Shown here piece after piece: positions 46,376-57,480 of a stretch of DNA of 64,000 nt. The position numbers were made by a program, and so were the translations under genes. Below the pieces are notes generated by a model. That model saw nothing but the letters and a program-made list of their open reading frames with translations. It was not told where the DNA came from and searched no databases. Positions within the stretch are counted from its first letter, which is position 1. The number at the start of each line of letters is the position of its first letter. Origin of the DNA: Halichoerus grypus (lineage: Eukaryota > Chordata > Mammalia > Carnivora > Phocidae); contig NC_135714.1 in assembly GCF_964656455.1 (NCBI RefSeq), forward strand, positions 121,153,631-121,217,630. The letters run 5' to 3'.

Positions 46376-46688
46376 TTAGTCTGTCTGGGCTACTGCAACA
46401 AAATGCCATAGACTGGGTGGCTTATAAACGATAGACATTTATTTCTCACAGTTTAGAAACTAGAATTCTGTCTGAGATCAGGTTGCCATCACGGTCTGTC
46501 AAAGGCCTTCTTCTGGGCAAACTTCTTGTATCTTTCACTTAGTGGAAGGGGCAAGAAAGGTCTGTGGAGTCTCTTTAATAAGGACACTAATCCTATCCCT
46601 AAGGGCTCTGCCTTTCAAATACCATCACATTGGGCCTTAGGATTTCAACATATTCATTTTGGAGGGACACAAACATTCAGACAATAGA
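46376..46688 (-). mobile_element. MaLR LTR (MLT1 type), minus
   Basis: GTCTTAGTCTGTCTGGGCTA, GCCATAGACTGGGTGGCTTA, TTTATTTCTCACAGTTTAGA, CTTTAATAAGGACACTAATC and TTTTGGAGGGACACAAACAT are the reverse MaLR LTR layout. Non-coding. Confidence 0.88.
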
Positions 46689-46865
46689 ACTATTAATGAG
46701 AACTTTTATATTTCTTAGTACTAAGTTTTCAAAATCTCATTTTGGACAAGTCATATTTCAAGGACCCACAAGCCACCTATTGCTGGTGGCCACCCTTATA
46801 GGTACCCTTGGTGGGGAAGTGACCCATGAAAGTGAAACATTTTGGAGTGGGGCAGTCTGCATATA

Positions 46866-47040
46866 GATCCTGGTTCAATCATTTTCTACCCATGGGACAC
46901 TCAAGAAATTTAAACATTCTAAGTGCCAGTTCCAGCAACTAATAAGTGGAAATAATTTATAGCTTGAACATTTTTGTGAAGATTAGAAATAATATATATA
47001 AAACATCTACTAGAGTGCTGGGAACTCAGGAGCTATTACT
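46866..47040 (-). mobile_element. MIR fragment, minus
   Basis: TCCTGGTTCAATCATTTTCT, TTGTGAAGATTAGAAATAAT, GAGTGCTGGGAACTCAGGAG fit MIR in reverse, strongly diverged. Confidence 0.6.
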
Positions 47041-47517
47041 TCCTGAGGAAAATCAAGTTTCTGGGCTTCAAACATAATTTCTATTAAATGTGGCTATTAC
47101 CATCATCGCTTTATACCTTTGAAATTGCAGAAAAATTCTCTTTGCTTAACTTTCTTTACCAAGAAGTCAATATTGCACTGATATGTGGAATGAAGCTCCT
47201 GATTGTGAAACATCTGAAAGGTGACCTCATTAGCACACAATAAGAGAGATAATACTGTTGTCACTTACTGTTAAATATGCATTTTTCATGCGGCAGCTCA
47301 CCTTCCTCATTCTAAATCACAAGAAAAATGGGTGATATATTCATTTTGTTGCGGGGATACTATCATTATTAAAAGCCACACAATGCCTTTGCAAAATAAT
47401 AGGATTCATTCTAGAATAAATTCAAACATTGCTATGCACTCTAAAAATTCATTTCCTCTTGTTTCAATTCAAATTCATACCTCAGTCATTTCAGTCTAGA
47501 TATATAAGCTTCATTTC
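47041..47517. other. Unassigned DNA
   Basis: No gene or repeat recognised. Confidence 0.35.
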
Positions 47518-47534
47518 TTCTGGCCACCATTCTT

Positions 47535-47578
47535 TTTTTTTTTATTTTTTATTTTATTTATTTATTATTATTTTTTTT
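47535..47578 (-). mobile_element. Tail-only (T/A-rich) retro-insertion with perfect target-site duplication
   Basis: A 44-bp insert of T-runs with ATTTT and ATTTATTTATT units lies between two identical 17-bp copies of TTCTGGCCACCATTCTT (47,518-47,534 and 47,579-47,595). In reverse it reads as an A-rich tail with AATAAA-like units, as at SINE or L1 3' ends. No body of any element is present. Confidence 0.85.
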
Positions 47579-47595
47579 TTCTGGCCACCATTCTT

Positions 47596-48200
47596 AAGAA
47601 TATCCTCAAAGAGACCAATTCTGGATTTCTCCGGAAGAAGAGGGTGAATATACACTTACAGAACTGGTGGGAGCAGACTCTAGGAAAAAAGAGACTGAAG
47701 ATTTAGTTTGAAAACATAATGTAAAAGAAAGCAGTGCATTTTCTAATCATGCTTGATCACCAGCTGGCTTGGTCTACATGAGAGAATGCTAAAGCAGTTG
47801 ATCAAATGGAATATTCTATGATACCTTTTAAACCTTTAAACCAGTCTCATGTCAATGTCACTTAATCAGAATATATATATATATAGGGATAAGCATTAAC
47901 TGAATTATGGTAAAACTTACTTGTTGAGTCAGCATTATCCAGTTAGCTTTATGCAGGGGAGAAAAGTTGCTATGGGCCTGCAAAGACAGATGACAGGTTT
48001 TAGAAAAGTCTACCTTTATTATATGATGATAATTCAAAGGAAATAGGTTTTTCAATGAATTTTGGGCAGACCCAGCCAAAGGAAATTGAAGGTCAACAAC
48101 CTAGGTTAAAATGGACAGTTGCATGCTAGATGCTTCACTAAAGCTTACACTTAGGAGCTTTTTCTTTCATGGGAAAACAGAATTACGGAATTGTAGTATT
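47596..48200. other. Unassigned DNA
   Basis: Contains a short (TA)n run at 47,870-47,885. Nothing else recognised. Confidence 0.35.
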
Positions 48201-48204
48201 AGTT

Positions 48205-48350
48205 AGGAGTCCAGGCTACCCCAGCTTCCTCACTTTAGAGGTGAGAGCCAGAGAAGGGAATGACTTCTCCATAAACACAGTGATAGCTACGGAACAGGAC
48301 TGTGTGAAACCACGTGGTCTGACCCTTAATCCAGAAACCTTTCCGTGGCA
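48205..48350 (+). mobile_element. MIR fragment, plus
   Basis: CTCACTTTAGAGGTGAGAGC, CAGAGAAGGGAATGACTTCT and GTGGTCTGACCCTTAATCC follow the MIR core forward. Confidence 0.62.
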
Positions 48351-48848
48351 GGAAGTTGCCTCTAGGGAAAATTATACAAGGGCTGGGGTGGGAGATAGCT
48401 GAGCAGAGCAGGTGGGATATTTCTTGGCATCTTATCCCTTTGGCTGAATGTGTTCACACATAAAGTGAAAAAAATAATTAAGTTACACTTTATTTTCAAG
48501 TACTAGAAAGCTTCAAACTGAGTTATGAAAATTATGGATATTTTGTGGGGGTGGGGGGAGGAGGTGTGATTTATTCAAATAATTATTTCAATGCTGTGCT
48601 TTATTTTGACTAGAGATGCCGTTGTAATATTTTCAGTCTGACTTTCCTTTTCAATTGTTTTGTTATTCATGGATCATGGGCAGAAGAAGACAAGTTGTTA
48701 CTACTGAAGCATCTCCAGGAAATTCTTCTGGGCAATTAAGCAACCATTTCCTCCCTCGTGAATTGCAGCAAAGCCACATGGCTTAGGGAGTGAATTAGAT
48801 GAACACTGGTTAAGAAAATCACCAGCTGTCATTTCGGATGTCTCAAAA

Positions 48849-48943
48849 GGAATTGTCACAAGTGATTTTGAGAATGTAAAGCACTGAATTAGCCATTATT
48901 CTGCTTAAAAAGAAAATGGAGACAATAAGAAAATATTTACAAA
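48849..48943 (-). repeat. 95-bp inverted duplicate of 52,204-52,298
   Basis: From GGAATTGTCACAAGTGATTT to AAGAAAATATTTACAAA the sequence is the reverse complement of 52,204-52,298 with one mismatch (GCACTG versus GCGCTG). No SINE, L1 tail or target-site duplication is visible at either end. Confidence 0.93.
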
Positions 48944-49447
48944 TTATAGAGGACTCTCTATATTGTTACTTCATTCTGGGGTTCACAGATTGATGATTGC
49001 CTTATAGAGAGGTTGCGGGCATGGATTCTCACACGTTGCTCTGGCTTCAGGCAGATGCTACCATTGTACCATGGCCTGTGGTCCCATTGAGGCCCAAGTC
49101 ATAAGAAGTTTATTTTACCAAAGCAAATGGCAATGCAGAAAATGCAGACCTTTTCCAATGCCTTACAACTAAGGAATAGAGTAAATATAAAACAAAAATA
49201 CAAATGTTTATATGTTTAAAGATGCAAAAGGGAAAAGGTAGAAATTTGTTAAAGTCTTAAGGCTGATAGAATGAAATGTTAAGATTGAGTCTGATTTCAG
49301 TGGTGGCTTTTTATTTTGCTGGTAACAAGATCAAGGCAGCCATAGGGAGTCAAAGTAAAAGAAATGCTCATAAGTCAACCAGCATTGTGTATCCTCACTA
49401 AGAACATTAATGCCGTAGGAAATTGTTAGGTTTCAGAAGATATTTCT
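48944..49447. other. Unassigned DNA
   Basis: No repeat or gene recognised. If the minus-strand frame at 49,470-49,636 were a first exon, this stretch would lie in its intron. Confidence 0.35.
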
Positions 49448-49469
49448 TTACCATATCCATAAGAGAGAG

Positions 49470-49636
49470 CACTCACCCAATTTCAGTTTTCTTATGAATG
49501 TGGCATTATGTCTATGAACAGCTATTTCTTTCATAGTTGGCAGTATCTCTGAGCCTATATTCTCTACTAGAGAATATGGTACTTCTTCAGCAATGCTTAC
49601 TTCATCCCCCTCTAGGCTCTCTAGGTCATCTGCCAT
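49470..49636 (-). CDS. Speculative single coding exon with splice donor
   Basis: A minus-strand frame starts at an ATG with A at -3 and G at +4, a favourable context. It encodes about 55 residues, MADDLESLEGDEVSIAEEV at the N-terminus and HNATFIRKLKLG at the end. The N-terminal part is acidic and the last part basic. The frame then meets GG|GTGAGT, a consensus 5' splice site, at about 49,469, and without splicing it would stop after a few more codons (62 in all). It does not overlap any repeat I recognise. I do not know this protein, cannot find a partner exon, and see no promoter. Frames this long occur by chance, so a real exon, a pseudogene piece or coincidence are all possible. Confidence 0.2.
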
Positions 49637-49929
49637 TTAGATCCTTTTGATTAGTAGAATTACGGTTGGTCAAAATTAGATTTTGTAGATGCGATGTCCC
49701 TTCATGGTAATCTTTTATCTTTTAAAGCTATAAGACTGGGTCACTACACCTCCTTGTTCATTTAGCCCTTCTCAAGATCCTGGGACTCTTCTTGACTATA
49801 AAGAAGGAGGAAACATAAGAATACCAGCCAAGAGCTCTTTAGAGTCAGTACCAAGCCTTTCTAATTCTTTCTCAAATTCCAATTCCTGAGAGTGGGAAAG
49901 ACTGGCTAACCACTCACAAGAGCCCTGTT

Positions 49930-50400
49930 TTCCACCTCCTGGGCACACAGCTAGATCACATTCCCATTGTCTCTGCCATGGCTAATGTTCCATTTCCCAG
50001 TTAGTGTGGGTCATGCCACTGAGCTCTGGCCAGAGGAGTGTGATTGAAGTTATGTGTGTCGTCACTTCCATCCCTGGCTTATGAAAATCTCTTACTCATA
50101 ATCCCTTTATTCAACTCCCCCTCTCTTGGCTGCTGTGTGCAGATGGGCATGACAACCTTGAAATCCTAGTGATAAAACTGACAGTCTTAAGATGGAAAGA
50201 GTATGGGTTTCTGAATCACTGCATGAAGGAGAGACACTCATCAGTCAGAAACATCCATCTAAAAGCTAAGTGAAAAATTAAGTTCCTTTATGAAAAACCA
50301 CTAATATTCCGTGCTTTGTATATTACAGGAGCTATGATTACTTTATATAAAACCATGACATGCATACTCTTGCAATAAATTCCCGTGCTAATATCCTAGT
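49930..50400 (+). mobile_element. MaLR LTR (MLT1-like), plus
   Basis: TCTCTGCCATGGCTAATGTT, GCCAGAGGAGTGTGATTGAA, GTGTGTCGTCACTTCCATCC, TCTGAATCACTGCATGAAGG and GAGAGACACTCATCAGTCAG are in the order of older MLT1 LTRs. Right end approximate. Confidence 0.6.
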
Positions 50401-51070
50401 CTCTGCCTTGTCCTTATTTGCTAGCCCTAAATCTGTTGCTGCAAAGGGCCCTGCCTTCTCTCTCTGTCCTTCCAGAAATTGCGCTCTGTTTTGGAAACCT
50501 GTTCCATGTAACCAGGAACTGGATGACCTTCTAGTTTTAGGATCGGACTAGAACTGGGTGCTTTCTTGTTACCCAAACACAGGCTTTGGGAATGCCATCT
50601 ACTCTTTCAAGATTCTACCGCACACTCTGCCCCCTGGATTCCTTTTTCCACATACCTGACTCTGGAGGGTTACAGCCTTCTTAGCTCTGGTTATTACCAT
50701 CTCCTTGTGGTCATATAAGCATTTCACATTTTTAAGGTTTTCCTGCTGTGGAAGAAATAGAGTCTATGCTATGCTCTAAAATTAAACTGGCAGAATTGTT
50801 TATTTTAGCTAAAAAAAGTATATAGAAGGAAGAAGTTCTTTCAGATAGTTTTCAAAGTGGAAAAAAATTACAATCTTTTAAACTTATTGAATAGATTATA
50901 TTATGTTGAATGAAATCATAATTAGCATTTAATTATATTTTAGCACTTAATTATTACAAGAATATTGAGATTTTAGCTTTCTATGATAAGTAATTATAAC
51001 TTTAAGTAAACAAATACAATTATTTCTAATAAACATCCTAATAAATGAAGTTACCTGTAACAAATATTTA
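50401..51070. other. Unassigned DNA
   Basis: No repeat recognised. The 63-codon frame at 50,360-50,551 has no recognisable domain. Confidence 0.35.
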
Positions 51071-51079
51071 TGTTTTCAA

Positions 51080-51630
51080 TATCATAGGTTGTGGCTAATC
51101 CCCTCATGCCCAGTGTTTCCAGGCTTCTGGAGTCGGTGTCCTTGCTAGCCCCTCCTACACTGGATCAGGACTGGCCTTGCCTACTCTAGAATATGGCAGA
51201 AATGATGCTTCTTAACTTCTAAGCCTACGTCCCAAGAAGCCTTACAGTGTCTGCCTTGTTTTCTTAAAACACATATGCTGGGAGAAGCCATCCCCCAAAA
51301 GAAGTCCAACTATGATGAAACCCCCATTCCTTCTTATGTGAGGAAGACCTAGCTGGCCACGTGGAAGGGCTGCTTGGAGAGAGAGCTGATCTTGCCATTT
51401 CAGCTGAGGTTCCAGATCTGTCTGGACATTTCAGACATCTAGCCCCAGGCGCCATCAACTGAACCCAGCAATAGCCACCCACGACCTGCAGCCATATGAG
51501 AAATGCAAGTTGAGAACTGCCCACCTAAGCCCAGCCAATACAAAGAATCATGAGAAATAATAATAAATCATTTTAAGCCACCGAGTTTTGAGGTGCTTTG
51601 TTACACAGAAGTGGATAAATGGCTAACAGG
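51080..51630 (+). mobile_element. MaLR LTR (MLT1-like), plus
   Basis: AGAATATGGCAGAAATGATG, GACCTAGCTGGCCACGTGGA, GAATCATGAGAAATAATAAT, TTTTAAGCCACCGAGTTTTG and GCTTTGTTACACAGAAGTGG match the central part and 3' end of MLT1-type LTRs. Related in plan to 20.7-21.2 kb. Confidence 0.75.
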
Positions 51631-52203
51631 CCAAAAGTTCTTTGGAAAATACGAAAGCAAACTTACAAATATAGCAAAGTTCTTTACTTTTCTGTAAATC
51701 CTAGTGGTTTTATTCCTTCTCTCTCCATGAGTTTTGAATAAATTGGAAAAAAAAGGGGGGGGCAGCAAATGAGGCCAGTGTATCACCCTTAATAAAGGGA
51801 AGTTGCCTGGAAGCCAAATGAGTTTCCTGATACTTAACAGGTAAATAATCAGAATTAACCACCCTGTCACAGGCAACTAGACCAGAGCAACTGTCCCCAC
51901 CTGGTGGGGACTTCTGGGTAAGTTTCATGGGACAGAGAACAGAAGAGAAGTTGTGGGTAGGTTTGCTTCAAGAGGAACAAAGAGGACTTTGTTTTTCCCA
52001 AGTTACCAGTCAGGTAAGTCCCTAACCTCACTCAGAGTTAGGTCAATAAAAGGACAAAGAGAGTCCTGGTATTCTACTCATTCATTCCTTTCTCATGAAA
52101 GGACAACTAAGATGGAGGAAAAAATTTCCCTCTAACAGTAAACAGATTTGACAAAAACTGGCTATGAATAAGCATAGACGTAATGAAATTTTTGACATGA
52201 AAT
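51631..52203. other. Unassigned DNA
   Basis: Contains an A/G homopolymer junction at 51,749-51,762. No gene recognised. Confidence 0.35.
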
Positions 52204-52298
52204 TTTGTAAATATTTTCTTATTGTCTCCATTTTCTTTTTAAGCAGAATAATGGCTAATTCAGCGCTTTACATTCTCAAAATCACTTGTGACAATTCC
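52204..52298 (+). repeat. 95-bp inverted duplicate of 48,849-48,943
   Basis: Matches the complement of the upstream copy at 94 of 95 positions. The sequence belongs to no repeat I recognise. Confidence 0.93.
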
Positions 52299-52759
52299 CT
52301 CACTTAAATTTTCTAATTAATACCTTTGAAACTTGTGCCTATGGTTTTATTTATAATTTTATCCATGCAACACTCAAGATCTGGAGCTCATAATTTTTAT
52401 TTCCCATCACCAAGTGTAAACAGAGTATATAACAAGTGCAAATAATGAGTTACAAGGGCTTCTGAATCTTCCAAAATTCTTACCATCTTAGATCTGTTTT
52501 ATAACTCCAGTGCACTTAATCTCCATAGCATAAATACATTTCAGAAAGTTCGTGAGAGTGAGGAAAACGGAAGAATCCAAGGTTCCACTTAGTCTAGAAC
52601 AGAGGATATACCTTAGTGGTGCCCTAGGTGTGTGAAACATAAAATAGTAAGAACAATTTTGCTAGTGAAATGGGGTTTTCCTAGGGCTAACGAGAATGTA
52701 CAATTTAACTAGGTGGTCACTGGAAATGCACAAGGAGAGATGATTTATTGGAGTTATTT
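52299..52759. other. Unassigned DNA
   Basis: No gene or repeat recognised. Confidence 0.35.
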
Positions 52760-52775
52760 AAGAAACTGAGACTTG

Positions 52776-53037
52776 AGAAGAACCATGAGAGACAATGGAC
52801 TCTGAAAAACAAACTGAGAGTTCTAGAGGGGAGGGGGTTGGGAGGATGGGTTAGCCTGGTGATGGGTATTGAGGAGGGCACGTTCTGCATGGAGCACTGG
52901 GTGTTATGCACAAACAATGAATCATGGAACACTATATCTAAAACTAATGATGTAATGTATGGGGATTAACATAACAATAAAAAAATTTAAAAAAAAAATA
53001 AATAAATAAAAATAAAAAATAAAAATAAATAAAAATA
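52776..53037 (+). mobile_element. Young carnivore L1 3' end, plus, 5'-truncated
   Basis: AAACTGAGAGTTCTAGAGGG, GGTTAGCCTGGTGATGGGTA, GAATCATGGAACACTATATC and GGGGATTAACATAACAATAA then a long A/T-rich tail. The 16-bp target-site duplication AAGAAACTGAGACTTG is perfect (52,760-52,775 and 53,038-53,053). This is the only plus-oriented copy of this L1 end in the window. The frames inside are not genes. Confidence 0.97.
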
Positions 53038-53053
53038 AAGAAACTGAGACTTG

Positions 53054-54190
53054 GTGTATAGTTATTCCCTAGACTGTAAGCTTTAGAAAAGTTACATGAA
53101 AGTAAAAATTATGGGTAATTAAGCACTGATCCAAATGCAAATTCGACATTACCTAACAACAGTGAGTACACACCGTCTTTGTGGAGAAAGAAAGATAAGA
53201 ATGATAAGAGGTATTACGAGGATATCCATAGCCTATGAGGGTGGAACCAAGACCATTTCTATTTGACATATGCCCGTGATTGATAGCTTTTAAAGAAACA
53301 GGGCTGTCTTTGCTCTCAAACCGTTCATATGTCAATTTTGCCCATGATTTTCATCAGTATCACAGATTTGATTGGCTCTTTCCATTAACAAGCAAACCTC
53401 CTTCAAGCTGTAGGTTTATTTAACACACTGAAGGTTTATTTAACTTCCCTTTGCTGTATTTTACTCAACAATATAGTTATATTTCATCACATAAATGACT
53501 GCTCTGATAGTTCCCTCACTCCCTTATGGCCAACAGGAAATGTAATGTTACTGACATGGTTTGTAGTTAGAAAGGATAGTTAAGGACCAACTACTTTCAG
53601 CTTGAGTATCACTTTTACTGCTCCCAGGCCAAGAATAAAAACTGACCAGTGAAAGCCTCTTCAGTAGTGTTTAAAAAAAAAAAAAAAAAGCCATAATGAC
53701 TGAATAGCTCTGGCATCTGGAAGCAGGGATAAGGATGACCTTCCAGACGTTGGGACGACCATGGGCCAGACAATATGGCAATAAACGTCTTAGAAGTGGT
53801 GAGATGGACAGATCAAACTATTGCCACGTTCAGGTGACATAGAACAGTAACGCCAGTCTTTGGCCAACGAACCCTGAAGGAAACACAGAATTACTGTGAA
53901 GAGTCCATGAATCCTCATGTGTACTGAATATTTTCTGTAAGCTAAATAATTAGAGTGTTGCAAGCATTTACCCTGCGCCACCTCCCCCGCCCCCGCAAAT
54001 GTAGATCTTACTTGGACTAGTAAAGACATTTATACTTTTTTACAGCTTCTAAAATTTGTGATACCTTTTATATTATGCTTTTTCTCAGTCAAGGGATTCT
54101 AAAATCCAGTTGCTACAGATGAGAATCTGTGAAATTGTTGAATATGAGGCGAGAAAAAGCGTCTCCTTACTCAACCGTATTTATATTTTT
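53054..54190. other. Unassigned DNA, about 1.1 kb
   Basis: No gene or repeat recognised; an A-run lies at 53,673-53,690. Confidence 0.4.
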
Positions 54191-54209
54191 CCTCCCTTTT
54201 CCTCCTTTA

Positions 54210-54416
54210 TTTTTTTTTATTTTATTTTTTTTAAAGATTTTATTTATTTGACAGAGAGAGACAAAGTGAGAGAGGGAACACAAGCAAGGGGAGTGGGAGA
54301 GGGAGAAGCAGGCTTCCCGCGGAGCAGGGAGCCCGATGCGGGGCTCGATTCCAAGACCCTGGGATCATGACCTGAGCCGAAGGCAGACGCTTAATGACTG
54401 AGCCACCCAGGCGCCC
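54210..54416 (-). mobile_element. Can-SINE, minus
   Basis: T/A-rich tail, AAAGATTTTATTTATTTGAC, GA-rich body, GCGGAGCAGGGAGCCCGATG and GAGCCACCCAGGCGCCC. The target-site duplication CTCCCTTTTCCTCCTTTA is perfect over 18 bp (54,192-54,209 and 54,417-54,434). Confidence 0.97.
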
Positions 54417-54715
54417 CTCCCTTTTCCTCCTTTAGCACACTATTCATCCCCAACTCTTTCACATCCACAGAACAGGTTAGCACTCTATGTGACAAAGGCA
54501 CATTTTTCTTGAGAGGGAGGATCGTGTTTTGGAAAGCACCATTAAGCTGGCAACGGAGCCATGAGGTGAAAAAGGAGTTCTCTTGACAATTCCAGGCCAG
54601 CTGTGATCAAACCCAAGTGATTTCACTGGAGTCTGAGAAAAGTAGGTGTGTCTGTTTAGGACAACCTATAGGTCAAGGGAAAAAAATGCATTAAACTTCT
54701 AAGACATGCTCAAGG

Positions 54716-54812
54716 AGCGATCCTCACGCTTGGCTGCATATTAGAATCACCTGGAGAGTTTTTAAAACTCTGAATGCTCCGGCTGCACATTAGGTCAATG
54801 AAATCAGAAGAC
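54716..54812 (+). mobile_element. MER5-type DNA transposon left half
   Basis: CTTGGCTGCATATTAGAATC, ACCTGGAGAGTTTTTAAAAC and GGTCAATGAAATCAGAAG match MER5A in order. The right half is absent. Confidence 0.72.
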
Positions 54813-55404
54813 AGGGATGGGTGTTTGTGGTGGGAAGCGGGGATCAGCTGTTCTTACAGCTTGGACATGATTTCAGTGTGCTCCCCAAGCTGGAGCTGGT
54901 TCCTCTGAGGGCCTTCCTGAGACGGGGGGGGGGGGAGGCAGCACATCACATTATACGGTGTCTGACGGGCTCCTCAAACAGAAAACAAACAAAGATTTCA
55001 CATCTGTAGCCTGTTACTCAATCATCTAGTCCCTCAAGAGGCAGGATAACAGGATTTGTTGATTCGGCAGGACGAGTTGTTATGGCCTCTGAGGAAATAT
55101 TAAGCGCATCTCACTATGTTTCCATAATGTCTTTGTATAGGCTTGATTTCAAAAACACTTTCATTATTTTGCCCTAAATCAGATATTGTGTACCAGAGCC
55201 TGATCTAAATCTGCTCCTATGTGGAATACAGTCTTATTTTTTTAGGCTTTTTCAACAAGCTTATTGAACTATTTGTTGCATGACCATTGTGTTGCATTGC
55301 CTTATTGCATGTAACTGGGAGTGTTGTTTTTCCTTCTGTTTTCTACAATTATTTCATTGGAGTTCAACCCAGTTACCCAGAAAGTTTTCATGTTGTAGAA
55401 TCTT
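54813..55404. other. Unassigned DNA with a G-run
   Basis: A run of 12 G lies at 54,925-54,936. No gene recognised. Confidence 0.4.
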
Positions 55405-55560
55405 CGTATCGATAAATATTTAATGAGTGTTCACTGTATGCAAGGCATACTGTTCTGTGGACATAATAAAAACTTGAACTAAGATAACATGACTCTTCAT
55501 CTTAAGTAGGTCACACTGTGAAGGGGGTTACCAAACGGTAAAATCTATAAACCAAATCAA
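55405..55560 (+). repeat. Fragment of the 4.69-kb type dispersed repeat
   Basis: ATAAATATTTAATGAGTGTT, CACTGTATGCAAGGCATACT and the following bases are the opening of the same unclassified family. Confidence 0.5.
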
Positions 55561-55587
55561 ATAAAATATATCAAAACATTTCTCATT

Positions 55588-56935
55588 AGTTTTTTTTTTC
55601 TTAATTGAAGTACAGTTGACACACAGTTACATGAATTAGGTGTACAACATTGATTCGATAATTCTATGCATTACTCAATGCTCACCACAATAATTATAGT
55701 CATCATCTGTCACCATACAGTGTTGTTACAGTATTATTGACTATAGTCTCCATGCTGTACTTTTCATCTGCGTGACTTACTTATTTTATAACTGGAAGTT
55801 TGTACCTCTTAAACCTATTTTGCCCATCCCTCCACTTCCACCCCACTCCCACACCTCTGGCAACCACCAGTTTATCTTGTACATTTATGAGTCTGTTTCT
55901 GTTTTTTGTTTGTTCATCATTTTTTTATAATTCACATATAAATGAAATCATATGGTATTTGTCTCACTAACTTATTTCACTTAGTATAATACCCTCTAGG
56001 TCCCTCCATATTGTGAATGGCAAGATCTCATTCTTCTTATGGGTGAGTAATATTCCGTTATGTATATATACTACCTCTTCTTTTTTTTTTAAGATTTTAT
56101 TTATTTGAGAGAGAGAGAATGAGAGATAGAGAGCACGAGAGGGAAGAGGGTCAGAGGAAGAAGCAGACTCCCTGCTGAGCAGGGAGCCTGATGCGGGACT
56201 CGATCTGGGAACTCCAGGATCATGACCTGAGCCGAAGGCAGTCGCCCAACCAACTGAGCCACCCAGGCGCCCTATACTACCTCTTCTTTATCCATTCATT
56301 TATTGATGAACACTTGGGTTGCTTCCATATCGTGGTTACTGTAAATAATGCTGCAATAAACATAGGGGTTTATTTAAATTAGTGTTGTCGTTTATTTTGG
56401 GTAAATACCGAGTGGAATTACTGGATCATAAAGTATCTCTGTTTTCAATTTTTTGTGGAACCTCCATACTGTTTTCTATAGTGCTTGCACCAATTTACCT
56501 TCCTATAAACAGTGCATGAGGGTTTTTTTTTTTTTTTTTTTGCTCCACATCTTCACCAGCACTTGTTGTTTCATGTCTTTTTGACACTAGCCATTCCGAC
56601 TCCTGTGAGTGCTATCTCATCGTGGTTTTGATTTGCATCTCCCCAATGACAAGAGACGTTGAGCATCTTTTCATTGTCTGTTGGCCATCTCTATGTCTTC
56701 TTTAGAGAAATGTCTATTCAGGTCCTCTGCCCATTTTTTAATTGGATTATTTGTTTTTTTTGGTGTTGAGTTGTATAAGTTCTTTATATATTTTGGATAT
56801 TAAACCCTTATTGGCTGTATCATTTGCAAATATCTTCTCCCATTCAGTAGATTGCCTTTTCATTTTATTAATTGTTTCCTTTGCTATGCAAAGGCTTTTT
56901 ATTTTGGTGTAGTCACAATACCTTTATGAAGACAT
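55588..56935 (-). mobile_element. Old L1 3' UTR plus ORF2 end, minus, with SINE
   Basis: TTAATTGAAGTACAGTTGAC, GTGTACAACATTGATTCGAT, TATAGTCTCCATGCTGTAC, TTTTGATTTGCATCTCCCC, TTCTTTATATATTTTGGATA and GCTATGCAAAGGCTTTTTAT are the L1 3' end read from tail inward. Better preserved than the relics at 16-19 and 40-42 kb, so intermediate in age. A Can-SINE is inserted and a T-run of about 20 sits at 56,523. 5'-truncated, no functional frame. Confidence 0.92.
56082..56272 (-). mobile_element. Can-SINE inside L1, minus
   Basis: Poly(T), AAGATTTTATTTATTTGAGA, GA-rich, CTGCTGAGCAGGGAGCCTGA and GAGCCACCCAGGCGCC. Target-site duplication TATACTACCTCTTCT (56,067-56,081 and 56,273-56,287) within the L1 sequence. 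Confidence 0.97.
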
Positions 56936-57114
56936 TCTGTGAGAAGAAAAAGGATAACATTTGCAGAAAAAAGGAAGAGACAGGACACAAGTTATGGTGA
57001 CAACTGAATATAGTTATTTAAACATTTTTTTCTGATTAATGAATAAACAGAAAAAATTGGAAATACAGAAATGTGTAAAGAAGGTAAAAAAAATATCACT
57101 AGTAATTCCATAAT

Positions 57115-57345
57115 CCAGACAAAACAGATATATTTGTATATGTATGAATAGGTATATATATGTGTGTGAGTGTGCATTGTGTTATGTATATGATCATGAA
57201 AAAAATTATATCACACATGTCATATACAGATGTCACACATTGATATATGTATATATGTACATATATGTTCTATATGCATAGACCACACATTTGTTTATTA
57301 TATATACATACATATTCATTTATATATATATACATAAATATCAGT
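57115..57345. repeat. AT-rich simple repeat cluster
   Basis: Interrupted TATATG, TGTGTG, TATATACATA units over about 230 bp. Confidence 0.85.
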
Positions 57346-57480
57346 GCATTACCCATGCACATGCACTACTGCAATATCTGAGAAGAGCTGAATAATGATG
57401 CCCAAATTCTTAATAAATTGAGAAATAAAGGGTAGAAGATGAAGCTTATAATAATGCCTTTATTATTGATAAAGACTAAG

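Noticed and set aside
52717..52969. Overlapping frames on both strands
   Set aside because: Both are produced by the L1 3' UTR, and the minus-frame translation recurs at the other L1 ends in the window.
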